DNA of 64,000 bases from Pseudoduganella albidiflava (GTDB taxonomy: Bacteria > Pseudomonadota > Gammaproteobacteria > Burkholderiales > Burkholderiaceae_D): NCBI RefSeq assembly GCF_004322755.1, contig NZ_CP036401.1, forward strand, positions 5,084,001 through 5,148,000. The letters run 5' to 3'. This document shows positions 51,629 to 60,634 of the stretch, in pieces. The translations under genes and the position numbers were made by a program. Under the pieces are notes generated by a model. The model was not told the DNA's origin. It was given only the letters and a program-made list of their open reading frames with translations, and did not search any database. Every line of letters starts with the position of its first letter. Position 1 is the first letter of the stretch.

Positions 51629-54600
51629 CTAGGCGCTGCCCAGCACGATCTCGACGGCGTGCGATCCACCGTCCCGCATCAGCGGGATGCGCGCGGCGCC
51701 ATCGGCGAGGTTCAGTGGCACGCCGTCCAGCGTCACGCCGATCACCTTGGCCGCGCTGCCGTTCGGGTTGCGCACCGCGACGTGGTACGCATCGCCGTCC
51801 GGCAGCCTGTAGTGTACGTGGAACTCCGGCCAGTCGTCCGGGATGCGCGGCGCCACCACCAGCGTATCGCCATCCTCGAACGTGCAGCCCAGCACGGATT
51901 CCAGGCCCACGCGGAACAGCCAGCCGGCCGATCCCGTGTACCACGTCCAGCCGCCCCGGCCCACATGGGGCGCGGCGCCGTAGATGTCGGCCGCCACCAC
52001 GTAGGGCTCCACCTTGTAGCGGTCGGCGGCCGCCTGGTCGAGCGCATGGCTGACGGGCGACAGCATGCGCAGCAGCCGCGCGGCGCGGTCGCGGCGCCCC
52101 GCCTCGGCCAGTGCCCGCACCGCCCAGCAGGCCGCGTGCGTGTACTGGCCGCCGTTCTCGCGCACGCCGGCGACATAGCCCTTGATGTAGCCGGGATCGT
52201 GCGGCGTGTCGACGAACGGCGGCGCGAGCAGCCGGATCAGCTGGTCTTCCTCGGCGACGAGCCGCGCCTCCATCGCATCGAGCGCCTGCCGCGCGCGCTC
52301 GGGCGGCGCCGCTTCGGAGATCACCGCCCAGGCCTGCGCCAGCGCATCGATCCGGCACTCGTCGCTGTCCTTCGATCCCAGCACGGCGCCATTGTCGTAG
52401 TAGGCGCGGCGGTACCATTCGCCATCCCAGCCGCCGTCGTTCAGGGCCCGGGCCAGGTGGTCCAGGTAGTCGGTGTACATCTTCACGCGCGAACCGTCGC
52501 GCCGCTTTTCGCAGAACGGGATGAAGTCGCGCAGGATGCGCATCAGGAAAAAGCCCATCCACACGCTTTCGCCGCGGCCCTCGCGGCCCACGCGGTTCAT
52601 GCCGTCGTTCCAGTCGCCGGTGCCCATCAGCGGCAGGCCATGCGCGCCCTTCGTCAGCGAACGGTCCAGCGCGCGGCAGCAGTGCTCGTACACGTCGGCA
52701 GCCGTGCCGGCCGGCGCCGGTGTCAGGTACTCCTCGTCCTCGCCTTCCTCCAGCTGGCGCGCGGTGAGGAACGGCGCCACCTCGTCCAGCACCGCCAGGT
52801 CGCCGGTGGTCTTCACATAGAACGCCGTGATGTACGGCAGCCAGCACAGGTCGTCGGAGAAGCGCGTGCGCAAGCCCTGCTCCATCGGCGCCGGGTGCCA
52901 CCAGTGCAGCACGTCGCCTTCCTCGAACTGGTGGGCCGCATGCAGCAGGATCTGGCTGCGCGCCAGGTCCGGCCGCGCATAGACCAGCGCGGAGGAATCC
53001 TGCAGCTGGTCGCGGAAGCCGAACGCGCCGCCGGACTGGTAGAACGCCGAGCGGCCCCAGATCCGGCACGACAGGTTCTGGTACATGAGCCAGCCGTTCA
53101 TCACCAGGTCCAGTTCCTTCACGGGCGTCTCGACGCGCACCGCGCCCACCGTATCGCGCCAGAAGCCGGTCACCTCTTCCAGGGCGGCCGGCACGGCGCC
53201 TTCCGCCTGATAACGCCGCACCAGCTCCAGCGCCGTCTCGCGCGACAGCGTCTCGCCCAGCAGGAACACGCAGCTGACAGTCTGGCCGGGCGCCAGGTCG
53301 TACACGGCCTGGAACGCGGCGCACGGATCGAGCCCGGCGCCGGTGGCGTGGTCGAGCGCCGGCACGGCCAGCCCGGCGGGCCGGTTGGCGGCGCCGTGCC
53401 GGCCCAGGAACGCGGCGCGATCCGCGGTGAAATGCGTGACCTGCGCACCGGGCGCCAGTACCGCCGCGACCGTGACGCCATCGGCGAACACGCCGGCATG
53501 CGCGTTGGTGGCCACGATGGCCTGTACCGTGGCATCGGCACCGGGCTCGTGGCCGGTGACGACGTGGCGGCTGCTGTCGGCCGGGGTGCCGCCCAGCACG
53601 AGGTGCTGGAACGAATACAGCGCCACGCGGCGCGGCCGGTCGCCCTCGTTGCTGACCGCCACCCGGACGATCTTCACCGGATCGTGGCGCGGCACGAAGA
53701 TCGTGGTTTCCTGCCGCAAGCCATGGCTGGCGTGATCGAAGCGGCTGTAGCCGAAACCGTGCGCCGCCTCGTAGGCTTCGGCGGCCGGCACCGGGCCCGG
53801 CAGCGGCGACCAGAATTCGCCGGTGTCCTCGTCGCGCACGTACAGCGCTTCGCCGTGCGGATCGGCAACCGGGTCGTTGTGCCATGGCGTGAGCCGGTGC
53901 ACGCGGCTGTTGCGGCTCCATGTATAGCCGGCGCCGCCGTCGCTGACCAGGCAGCCGAAGGTTTCGTTCGAGATCGCGTTGCTCCATGCCAGTGGCGGGC
54001 GGCGCAGGCCGTGCGCGTGGCGGTCCCAGTCCATGCGGATCACGTACTCGTCGCCGGCCGCGTTGAAGCCGCCATAGCCGTTGAAGCATTGCAGCGCCTC
54101 GCGCGGGCGCGGCGGTGCGGCATCGGCCGGCAGCGTTGGTACCCGTCGCCGTGGCGGCATGGCGGCGTGGCCATCGGGGCGCGACAGCCCGGGCAGCTTG
54201 CCGCGCACCACGAGATGGGCGGTGCGCTCGAACTGCGCCAGGTGGCCCGCGGCGAAATCGGCCGTCCGGCGCACCAGCAAGCCCTGCTCGATGGCGGTGC
54301 CGTTGCCGTGCTCGTCCAGCACCAGCATGTTCAGGTTCAAGCCTTTCGCCTGCCACAAACGCCGCGCCGACAGCAGCGCCTGCAGCATCAGGTCGTCCGG
54401 CCCGGCGGTATGCACGATGGCCAGCTCGCCCCGCGGCAGGCCGTACTGTCCGGCGTCGGCGGGCGCTTCCGCGCTCGCACCACCTGCCGCGCCGGCGCGC
54501 GCCGCAGATTGTCCATACAGCACGGCGGCGGCCAGCTGGTGGTAATACTCGGCCTGCGTGCCCGGCAATCCGACCTGCCCGAGCAGCACCGTCTCACGCA

Positions 54601-55489
54601 GTTGCGCATCGCCCAGGATGGCGGGCACGTTCATGTCCGGCAGCGCGGCCGCCAGCGCCAGCGCCTCGGCCCGGGTGGGCGCGGTACCGAGCATGAAGAC
54701 CAGCCTGGCCTGCTCACCGATGCCCAGCGCCAGCGTGCGGCGCAGGGCCATGGCCGGGTCCAGCACGTTGCCGGCGGTGCCTGCCAGGGTCGTGCCGTCG
54801 ACGCCCTGCGGATGCCAGGGGCCGCGGCCACGGCCCAGGAAGCTGGCGCGGTCCGTGTCGAACTGCGGCTCGCTGCCGCCCAGCGCGGCATTGACCATCC
54901 ACAGCCCCGGTTCGTTGGCGCCGCGGGGGCGGCGGTGCGCCAGCAGGGCGCCGGTGGCGGCATCGTGTTCGGTCTGCACGAACAGCTTGGAAAACGCCGG
55001 ATGGGCCGCCTCGTCGGCCTGCCGCGCCAGCACCACCTCCAGGTAGCCGGTCAGCTCGATCAGCCGCGAACGGCCCGACAGGTTGGTGACGACGATGCTG
55101 CGCAGTTCCACGTCCTTGTCGGGGTGGACGACCACTTCCATGTGGGCCAGGATGCCATGGGCCGACACTTCCAGCCACATGCTCGCCAGGCCGGCCCCGG
55201 CGGCGCGCTGCAGGTCCGGGTCGTGCGCGGCGGCGCACGGCTGCGCGCCGAGCGACCAGAGGTCATGCGTTTCGGCGTCGCGCAGGTAGAAGAACCAGCC
55301 TTCGGCATCGGTGACGCGGTCGCCGTTCCAGCGTGTCAGCGCGATGTCGCCGGCACGCGTGAAACCGCTGCCGGATTCGGTGATCAGCGTGGTCAGCCGG
55401 CCATTCGACAACAGACGGGCGTTTGGCGGCAGGTGCGCCGCATCCAGGTGGGTGCCGGTCAGGGATCCGGCAGGGGCGGTGATGGCCAT
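51629..55489 (-). CDS. GH94 protein, probable 1,2-beta-oligoglucan phosphorylase
   Basis: 1286-aa cytosolic protein without signal peptide. Two related beta-supersandwich (GT36-associated) parts are seen: one from LLSNGRLTTLITESGSGFTR (about 25) and one from ALQCFNGYGGFNAAGDEYVI (about 465) with FGCLVSDGGAGYTWSRNSR and LTPWHNDPV. They precede an (alpha/alpha)6 barrel with the GH94 catalytic Asp motif TGDWNDGMN (about 958). This is the domain order of the C-terminal phosphorylase half of cyclic beta-1,2-glucan synthase (NdvB/ChvB), but the membrane GT84 synthase half is absent. Next to a GH144 glucanase and an importer, phosphorolysis of beta-1,2-gluco-oligosaccharides to glucose 1-phosphate is the best guess; other GH94 specificities are possible. 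Confidence 0.85.
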   Translation of the reverse strand: MAITAPAGSLTGTHLDAAHLPPNARLLSNGRLTTLITESGSGFTRAGDIALTRWNGDRVTDAEGWFFYLRDAETHDLWSLGAQPCAAAHDPDLQRAAGAGLASMWLEVSAHGILAHMEVVVHPDKDVELRSIVVTNLSGRSRLIELTGYLEVVLARQADEAAHPAFSKLFVQTEHDAATGALLAHRRPRGANEPGLWMVNAALGGSEPQFDTDRASFLGRGRGPWHPQGVDGTTLAGTAGNVLDPAMALRRTLALGIGEQARLVFMLGTAPTRAEALALAAALPDMNVPAILGDAQLRETVLLGQVGLPGTQAEYYHQLAAAVLYGQSAARAGAAGGASAEAPADAGQYGLPRGELAIVHTAGPDDLMLQALLSARRLWQAKGLNLNMLVLDEHGNGTAIEQGLLVRRTADFAAGHLAQFERTAHLVVRGKLPGLSRPDGHAAMPPRRRVPTLPADAAPPRPREALQCFNGYGGFNAAGDEYVIRMDWDRHAHGLRRPPLAWSNAISNETFGCLVSDGGAGYTWSRNSRVHRLTPWHNDPVADPHGEALYVRDEDTGEFWSPLPGPVPAAEAYEAAHGFGYSRFDHASHGLRQETTIFVPRHDPVKIVRVAVSNEGDRPRRVALYSFQHLVLGGTPADSSRHVVTGHEPGADATVQAIVATNAHAGVFADGVTVAAVLAPGAQVTHFTADRAAFLGRHGAANRPAGLAVPALDHATGAGLDPCAAFQAVYDLAPGQTVSCVFLLGETLSRETALELVRRYQAEGAVPAALEEVTGFWRDTVGAVRVETPVKELDLVMNGWLMYQNLSCRIWGRSAFYQSGGAFGFRDQLQDSSALVYARPDLARSQILLHAAHQFEEGDVLHWWHPAPMEQGLRTRFSDDLCWLPYITAFYVKTTGDLAVLDEVAPFLTARQLEEGEDEEYLTPAPAGTAADVYEHCCRALDRSLTKGAHGLPLMGTGDWNDGMNRVGREGRGESVWMGFFLMRILRDFIPFCEKRRDGSRVKMYTDYLDHLARALNDGGWDGEWYRRAYYDNGAVLGSKDSDECRIDALAQAWAVISEAAPPERARQALDAMEARLVAEEDQLIRLLAPPFVDTPHDPGYIKGYVAGVRENGGQYTHAACWAVRALAEAGRRDRAARLLRMLSPVSHALDQAAADRYKVEPYVVAADIYGAAPHVGRGGWTWYTGSAGWLFRVGLESVLGCTFEDGDTLVVAPRIPDDWPEFHVHYRLPDGDAYHVAVRNPNGSAAKVIGVTLDGVPLNLADGAARIPLMRDGGSHAVEIVLGSA

Positions 55490-55510
55490 CGTGTTCTCGC
55501 TTTTCGTCGT

Positions 55511-55750
55511 TCAGGCAGGCGCCATGGTGGCGGCGATGTTCGCGCACGGTTGCGACCTTATCATGTCGCCACGGAGGCCGACGCCCGGCTCGGCGGGGAA
55601 CCGGACGGGCTTGCTCGCCGGGCTTCTCATTGGGTTGTCGATCAGGTTGCTCATTGGTGTGTCGATCCGGTTACTCGTGGGGAGGTTCATCGGGATGTTC
55701 ATTCGGTTATCCATCAGGTCGTTCCGTGGCGTGTTCGTGGTGCCGGTCAT
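55511..55750 (-). CDS. possible 79-aa ORF, repeat-derived
   Basis: A small open frame whose ATG overlaps the stop of the 1061-aa gene (ATGA), like all other junctions of the operon. The first half is a degenerate repeat rich in Asn, Met and Pro (MDNRMNIPMN, NRIDTPMSN, LIDNPMRSP) and the rest is unremarkable. No domain, signal peptide or good ribosome site. It may be a real short protein, a coupling leader for the GH94 gene 21 bp downstream, or a chance frame in a 257-bp spacer. Confidence 0.3.
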   Translation of the reverse strand: MTGTTNTPRNDLMDNRMNIPMNLPTSNRIDTPMSNLIDNPMRSPASKPVRFPAEPGVGLRGDMIRSQPCANIAATMAPA

Positions 55751-58700
55751 GGCCGATGCGCCGCCGGCGCCAGGTCGATGGCCAGCGTGGCCGGCAGCCG
55801 GCGGATCGTGACGGCGCCATCGGTCAGCGGCACGGACCGGCCGTCCAGCCGCGCCACGCCGGGCGGGCCGGCCTGCGGCCAGCGCAGCACGATGCCGCCG
55901 GGCGGCATGGCCAGGCCGGCTTCCACCTCCAACAGCAGTTGCCCGCCGGCGCGGCGCAGGCTGTAGCTGAGCGGACCGTACGGCGTGCGCAGCCCGCGGA
56001 TCGCGATGCCGTCGCCATCGAGCCACGCTGGCGGGATGCCCTCGGCCAGCAGCAGTGCATGTTCCGGTTCGCGCTCGTAGGCGAACGCATCGAGCGCGGC
56101 GCGCATGAAGTCGGACGAGATCCAGCCGTGCGGCATGTCGCCCAGGAAGCGCGGCTTGCGCGGTTCGCGGCCCACCACTTCGGCCCAGCCGTTCCACGCG
56201 CGCGGGCGCTGGTCGGCATAGAAGTAGTCGAGCAGTTCATGGGCCCTGTCGCGCCAGCCCAGCCGGATGAAGGCGCTGACGTTGCGCAGTTCGTATGGCG
56301 TGTAGTCTTCCCATGGTTTGCCGCCGGCACGCCGCACGGTAAAGAAATCCCAATACTTGCGGTAGGTGTTTTCCAGCAGGCCGCGCGGCAGGTGCCGCTG
56401 TTCGCCGCCGGGGGTCAACCCGATCGTCGTCGAGGTGGGATCGAAGTCTCCCAGCTCGGCCGCGCCGGGCAGGTAGTCGATACCGTGCTCTCGCGTGGCG
56501 GCGGCCAGCGAGGCATACAGGTCGCGGCGGAACTCGTCGCGCTGCCGTGCCAGCCGGCGCGCGTCGCCGCGCCGGCCCAGCGCTTCGGCGATCGCGACCG
56601 CATCCTTGTAGCCGCGCAGCGCCCAGAAATCGTCCCAGTACGAATGCATCGGTTTTTCCGCGTAGCCTTCGTGGCTGATCGAGGCCGGCATCAGGCCATA
56701 CAGCGGCGTGCCACGCTGCGCGGCGCCCCGCTCCGACTGGCGCAGCGTTTCCATGTAGCGCGCGGCGGCGTCGACGCGCGGCCAGATGGCCCGCAGCGCC
56801 TCCTTGTCGCGCGTGTAGCGGTACAGCTCCGCGGCCAGGAAGATCAGCTCGCCATCGCTGTCGTTCTCCGGCACCGGGTCGGCGCCGCGCCGGTCGACGC
56901 AGCATGGCACCTTGCCATTGTCGAACTGGTACGGCGCATACCAGCGCAGGTAGTCCGCGGCGATCTCCGGCAGGCCCATGCGCAGCAGCGCCTCGGACAT
57001 CATGGCACCGTCGCGGATCCACGAGCGCAGGTAGGAACGCGTGCCCGGCTGGATCGCCGCGCCGTCGCGCGTCATCAGGATATGCGCCAGCGACGAGCGC
57101 AGCGTGTCGGCCATGTGCTGCCCGGCCGGCGGCACCCGCAGTTCGACCTGGTTCAGGCGCGCGCGCCAGCCATCGGCCACCTGCGCCAGCTCGCGGTCCA
57201 GCCAGGCGATGTCGCCGGCCACCGGTTCCGCCGGCCCCGCCAGCGGTACCACCATGCCGACCACGGCACTGCCCCGCGCCGGCAGCCGCACCGTCCAGCG
57301 CAGCGTGCCGGAAGCCATGCCGGTGTCGTCGTTCACGGCGCGGGGGCTGGCGCCACCATCGCGCTGGCCTTCATGCGGCAGCAGGCCGCCATCGAACGAG
57401 GACAGCTGCACCGCATCCGGCGCGCGCAGCGGGATGAAGCGCGTGGCGCCGGCCGCCAGCGCGCTGCCATCCCACCCGATGGCGCGGATCGGCCCGACGC
57501 CGCCGGGCGTGTTGAGGAACTGGCGCGGCGCGTTGACCTGGAACGGCCGCGCGGCCAGCACCAGTTCCAGCACTTGCGGCACGTCCTTCAGGTTGCGCAA
57601 CTCGTAGCGGGCCAGCAGCCGCGACGCCTCGGGTGTGCCGGCCGCCGCCGCGGTCGTCGTCAGGGTCCACCCGGCCGTGCGCCAGTGCACCGACGGGATC
57701 GGCAGGTAACCGTCCCGCAGCGACTGGGTCACCTCGGCGTCGGCCCAGCCGTGCAAGGTACCGTCGGCCAGCACGAACGGCTCCAGCGACGGGCCGCCCC
57801 GTGCCGGTTCGATCGCGCCATCCTCGCCCAGCAGGGCGCTGTGGCGCGCGCCGCCATCGACGCCCACCAGCGTCCAGTAAGGCTGCTGGCCGGAAAAGCC
57901 CCGTGGATAGTGCCCCTTTGGCGCGGCCGCCGCCAGCGCATCGATGAAAGCGTTCGGCGTGGCGCCGAAGGCCAGGTCCTTCAGCTCCACTTCGGCCAGG
58001 CCGTAGCTTTCCGACGGGCCGTCGTGCACCAGCAGGCGGACGTAGCGTGCTTCCGATTCCGTCAGCAGCAGCGCATCGCTGCCGCCGTTCCCGTCGCGCA
58101 CGCTCCTGGCGGCCTGCCAGGCCTGCCCATCCACCGACAGCGCGACGTCGTAGCGGCGGGCATGCCGGCCCGGCAGCCAGTGCAGCACCAGGCCGCCGAA
58201 CTCGCGCACCGCGCCCAGGTCCAGCGTCCATTGCTGCCGCCCGCCGCCGGCCAGCCATGCGGTGTCGCGCCTGCCGTCCACCGCCAGCCCGGCCGGCGCC
58301 GTGGCGGCGCTGGCTTCCGCGTGCAATGGCGGCCATGCCGCCGGCGGTGGCGGCAGGGGCCGCAGCGCCAGCTCGTCGATGAAGACCGATCCCTTGCCGC
58401 CATTGCCGGCGCTGACGACGAACTCGATCCGGTCGGCCCGGCGCAGGGCGCGATCCTTCGCCGGCCCCCAGGCGAAGGCCACCTGCCGCTTCTTGAACCG
58501 CACCAGCGTCCAGTCATTCGGGAACACGTGGTCGGGCATCCGGTACCACCACACGTTGTCGCCGGAAGCGTCGGTCAGCTTGAACTCGACATGATTCGAT
58601 GGCGCGGCCCCCTTCATCATGAACGAGATCTCGTAATTGTCCGGCAGGTCCAGCGGCAACGCGCGGCGAGCGAAGGCGTAGCCGCCCTTGCCCCCGAAGT

Positions 58701-58932
58701 CGAAGTCGAGCCGCAGCGCCCGGCCCCGGAAACCGGGAACCGGAGCCGCTTCCGCCAGCACGCCATCGGAGGCCTGCGCCTGCCATGGCGCCAGGGTCTC
58801 GAAATCGTCCAGCAGCTGCCGTGCGCTCGCCGGCTCGGCCGCCAGCACGGTTACCGGCACGCTTGCCAGCACGCTTGTCAACATGAATGCCAGCGTGGTT
58901 GCCATCGCCCTAGCCCCGATCCACGTCTTCAT
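55747..58932 (-). CDS. exported multidomain (alpha/alpha)6-type enzyme of unassigned family
   Basis: 1061-aa protein with a signal peptide (TTLAFMLTSVLASVPVTVLA). Domains by eye: a CBM11/CIA30-like jelly-roll (about 40-195, DDFETLAPWQ to VFIDELALRPL), an F5/8 type C (discoidin) domain (about 210-315, LAVDGRRDTAWLAGG), a beta-sandwich (about 330-600), a helical barrel (about 610-950) and a small C-terminal beta-domain. Acidic motifs in the barrel that could be catalytic are SWIRDGAMM (about 638), VPENDSDGELIF (about 687) and HSYWDDFWALRGYKDA (about 766), as in GH15/GH37-like barrels. I cannot place it in a named GH family. It overlaps the permease gene by 4 nt in the beta-1,2-glucan-type operon, so it likely acts on the same glucan in the periplasm. 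Confidence 0.8.
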   Translation of the reverse strand: MKTWIGARAMATTLAFMLTSVLASVPVTVLAAEPASARQLLDDFETLAPWQAQASDGVLAEAAPVPGFRGRALRLDFDFGGKGGYAFARRALPLDLPDNYEISFMMKGAAPSNHVEFKLTDASGDNVWWYRMPDHVFPNDWTLVRFKKRQVAFAWGPAKDRALRRADRIEFVVSAGNGGKGSVFIDELALRPLPPPPAAWPPLHAEASAATAPAGLAVDGRRDTAWLAGGGRQQWTLDLGAVREFGGLVLHWLPGRHARRYDVALSVDGQAWQAARSVRDGNGGSDALLLTESEARYVRLLVHDGPSESYGLAEVELKDLAFGATPNAFIDALAAAAPKGHYPRGFSGQQPYWTLVGVDGGARHSALLGEDGAIEPARGGPSLEPFVLADGTLHGWADAEVTQSLRDGYLPIPSVHWRTAGWTLTTTAAAAGTPEASRLLARYELRNLKDVPQVLELVLAARPFQVNAPRQFLNTPGGVGPIRAIGWDGSALAAGATRFIPLRAPDAVQLSSFDGGLLPHEGQRDGGASPRAVNDDTGMASGTLRWTVRLPARGSAVVGMVVPLAGPAEPVAGDIAWLDRELAQVADGWRARLNQVELRVPPAGQHMADTLRSSLAHILMTRDGAAIQPGTRSYLRSWIRDGAMMSEALLRMGLPEIAADYLRWYAPYQFDNGKVPCCVDRRGADPVPENDSDGELIFLAAELYRYTRDKEALRAIWPRVDAAARYMETLRQSERGAAQRGTPLYGLMPASISHEGYAEKPMHSYWDDFWALRGYKDAVAIAEALGRRGDARRLARQRDEFRRDLYASLAAATREHGIDYLPGAAELGDFDPTSTTIGLTPGGEQRHLPRGLLENTYRKYWDFFTVRRAGGKPWEDYTPYELRNVSAFIRLGWRDRAHELLDYFYADQRPRAWNGWAEVVGREPRKPRFLGDMPHGWISSDFMRAALDAFAYEREPEHALLLAEGIPPAWLDGDGIAIRGLRTPYGPLSYSLRRAGGQLLLEVEAGLAMPPGGIVLRWPQAGPPGVARLDGRSVPLTDGAVTIRRLPATLAIDLAPAAHRP

Positions 58933-59762
58933 CCCTTCACGCTCCCCACCAGCAAGCCCTGGATGTAGTAGCGCTGCAAGCCCAGGAACAGCAGCAGCAC
59001 CGGCGCGATGGTCAGCACGGAACCGGCCATCATCAGTTCATTGTCCTGCACGTGCTCGCGCGACAGCGCGGCCAGCGCCACCGGCAGCGTGTACAGGTCC
59101 TTGTCGGTCAACACGATCAGCGGCCACATGAAGTCGTTCCACGTGCCGAGGAAGGTGAAGATCGCCAGCGTGACGAGGATCGGCGTCAGCAGCGGCAGCA
59201 CGATCGCCCGGAAGATGCGCCACTCCCCCGCCCCGTCCATGCGCGCCGCTTCCAGCAACGCATCAGGAATCGACAGCGCGTACTGCCGCACCAGGAAGAT
59301 GCCGAACACGGAAGCCAGCGCCGGCACCAGTACGGCGCCATAGGTGTTGACGAGGCCCAGCTGTTTCAGCAGCAGGAACAGCGGCAGCATCGCCACCTGG
59401 GCGGGAATCACCAGGGCGCCGAGCAGCGTGCGGAAGATGCGTTCGCGCCCCGCGAAGCGCAGCTTGGCGAACGCATAGCCGGCGCTGACGTTGAACATCA
59501 GCGACAGCAGCGTCGCGCCGGTGGACAGCAGCAGGCTGTTGAACAGGTAGCGCCCGATGCCGGCATGGGCGAACAATTCCCGGTAGTTGGCCAGCGTGGC
59601 CTCGGCCGGCAGCAGCGGCGGCGGGAAGGCGCTGGCCTCGCCGGGCCGCATCAGCGACACCGACACCATCCATACCAGCGGGAACACGGCCAGCAGGCCG
59701 GCCAGCACCATCGCGACATTCATCGCGCCCTTCATCGCGCCATTGAGCATGAGCTTCTTCAT
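58929..59762 (-). CDS. carbohydrate ABC permease, MalG type
   Basis: 277-aa inner-membrane permease of the CUT1 class with six hydrophobic helices. The EAA loop contacting the ATPase reads EAARMDGAGEWRIFRAIVLPLLTP (about 190-213). The start ATG at 59762 overlaps the MalF-type gene's stop (ATGA) and its own stop overlaps the 1061-aa gene. It forms the membrane pore with the preceding permease. Confidence 0.92.
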   Translation of the reverse strand: MKKLMLNGAMKGAMNVAMVLAGLLAVFPLVWMVSVSLMRPGEASAFPPPLLPAEATLANYRELFAHAGIGRYLFNSLLLSTGATLLSLMFNVSAGYAFAKLRFAGRERIFRTLLGALVIPAQVAMLPLFLLLKQLGLVNTYGAVLVPALASVFGIFLVRQYALSIPDALLEAARMDGAGEWRIFRAIVLPLLTPILVTLAIFTFLGTWNDFMWPLIVLTDKDLYTLPVALAALSREHVQDNELMMAGSVLTIAPVLLLFLGLQRYYIQGLLVGSVKG

Positions 59763-60634
59763 GCGTCGAGCCCCCTGGCCACGCGCAGCTGCAGCAGCGT
59801 GATCGTGAACATGATCGCGAACAGCACGAAGGCCACCGCCGACGCGACTCCCAGGTTCCACCACTTGAAGCCCTGCTCGTACATGAAGTACAGCACGCTG
59901 ACGGTGCTTTGCACGGGGCCGCCCTGGGTCATCACGTAGGGCTCGGCGAACAGCTGGAAGTAGCCCGACATCGACAGGATGCTGACCATCAGCAGCGTGG
60001 GGCCCAGCATCGGCCAGGTCACCCAGCGGAATTTCGCCCACGCGCCGGCGCCATCCAGGTCGGCCGCCTCGTACAGGTCGTGCGGAATGCTCTGCAGGCC
60101 GGCCAGCAGGATGATCATGTTGTAGCCGAAGTTCTTCCAGACCGCGAACAGGATGATGGCCGGCATCGCCCAGTCCGGGTCGCCCAGCCAGTCGACAGGC
60201 TCGAGGCCGAACCACGACAGCGCGTAGTTCAGCATGCCGTAGCGGGTGTGAAGCACGTAGCGCCAGATGACGGCGACAGCCACCAGGGACGTCACCACCG
60301 GCGCGAAATACACGGTGCGGAACAGGCCTTTCAGCATGGTGACGCGCGAGTTCAGCAACAGTGCCGCGCCCAGCGATGCGGCGATCGACAGTGGCACGCC
60401 GACGATCACAAAGTAGAAGGTATTGCCCAGCGCGCGCCAGAACAGCGGCGTTTGCAGCAGTTCGATGTAGTTGCGCAGGCCCACGAAGCGCAGGTTGCCG
60501 ATGTCGGCCAGCGCGTAGATGTCGAAATCGGTCAGGCTCATCGCCAGCGCGGCGGCCACCGGCAGGAAGAAGAACACGCCGATCGCCAGCAGCGCCGGCG
60601 CCACGAAGCACCATGCCGCCCGTTGAACCTTCAT
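59759..60634 (-). CDS. carbohydrate ABC permease, MalF type
   Basis: 291-aa CUT1 permease with six helices (first AAWCFVAPALLAIGVFFFLPVAAALAMSL). The EAA loop is YEAADLDGAGAWAKFRWVTWPMLGPT (about 200-225). It overlaps the binding-protein gene by 4 nt upstream (ATG at 60634). Partner of the MalG-type permease; predicted substrate is a short beta-1,2-glucan (context only). Confidence 0.92.
   Translation of the reverse strand: MKVQRAAWCFVAPALLAIGVFFFLPVAAALAMSLTDFDIYALADIGNLRFVGLRNYIELLQTPLFWRALGNTFYFVIVGVPLSIAASLGAALLLNSRVTMLKGLFRTVYFAPVVTSLVAVAVIWRYVLHTRYGMLNYALSWFGLEPVDWLGDPDWAMPAIILFAVWKNFGYNMIILLAGLQSIPHDLYEAADLDGAGAWAKFRWVTWPMLGPTLLMVSILSMSGYFQLFAEPYVMTQGGPVQSTVSVLYFMYEQGFKWWNLGVASAVAFVLFAIMFTITLLQLRVARGLDA

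Noticed and set aside
51629..55746. Broken cyclic beta-1,2-glucan synthase (pseudogene lacking GT84)
   Set aside because: The upstream 257 bp holds no trace of GT84 or membrane helices, the gene has its own start, and it fits a free-standing phosphorylase in a catabolic operon.
51599..55966. Plus-strand open frame of 1455 codons opposite the GH94 gene
   Set aside because: It is antisense to a gene with clear GH94 motifs; its translation is low-complexity (Arg, His, Gln, Val-rich) as expected from third-position GC bias.
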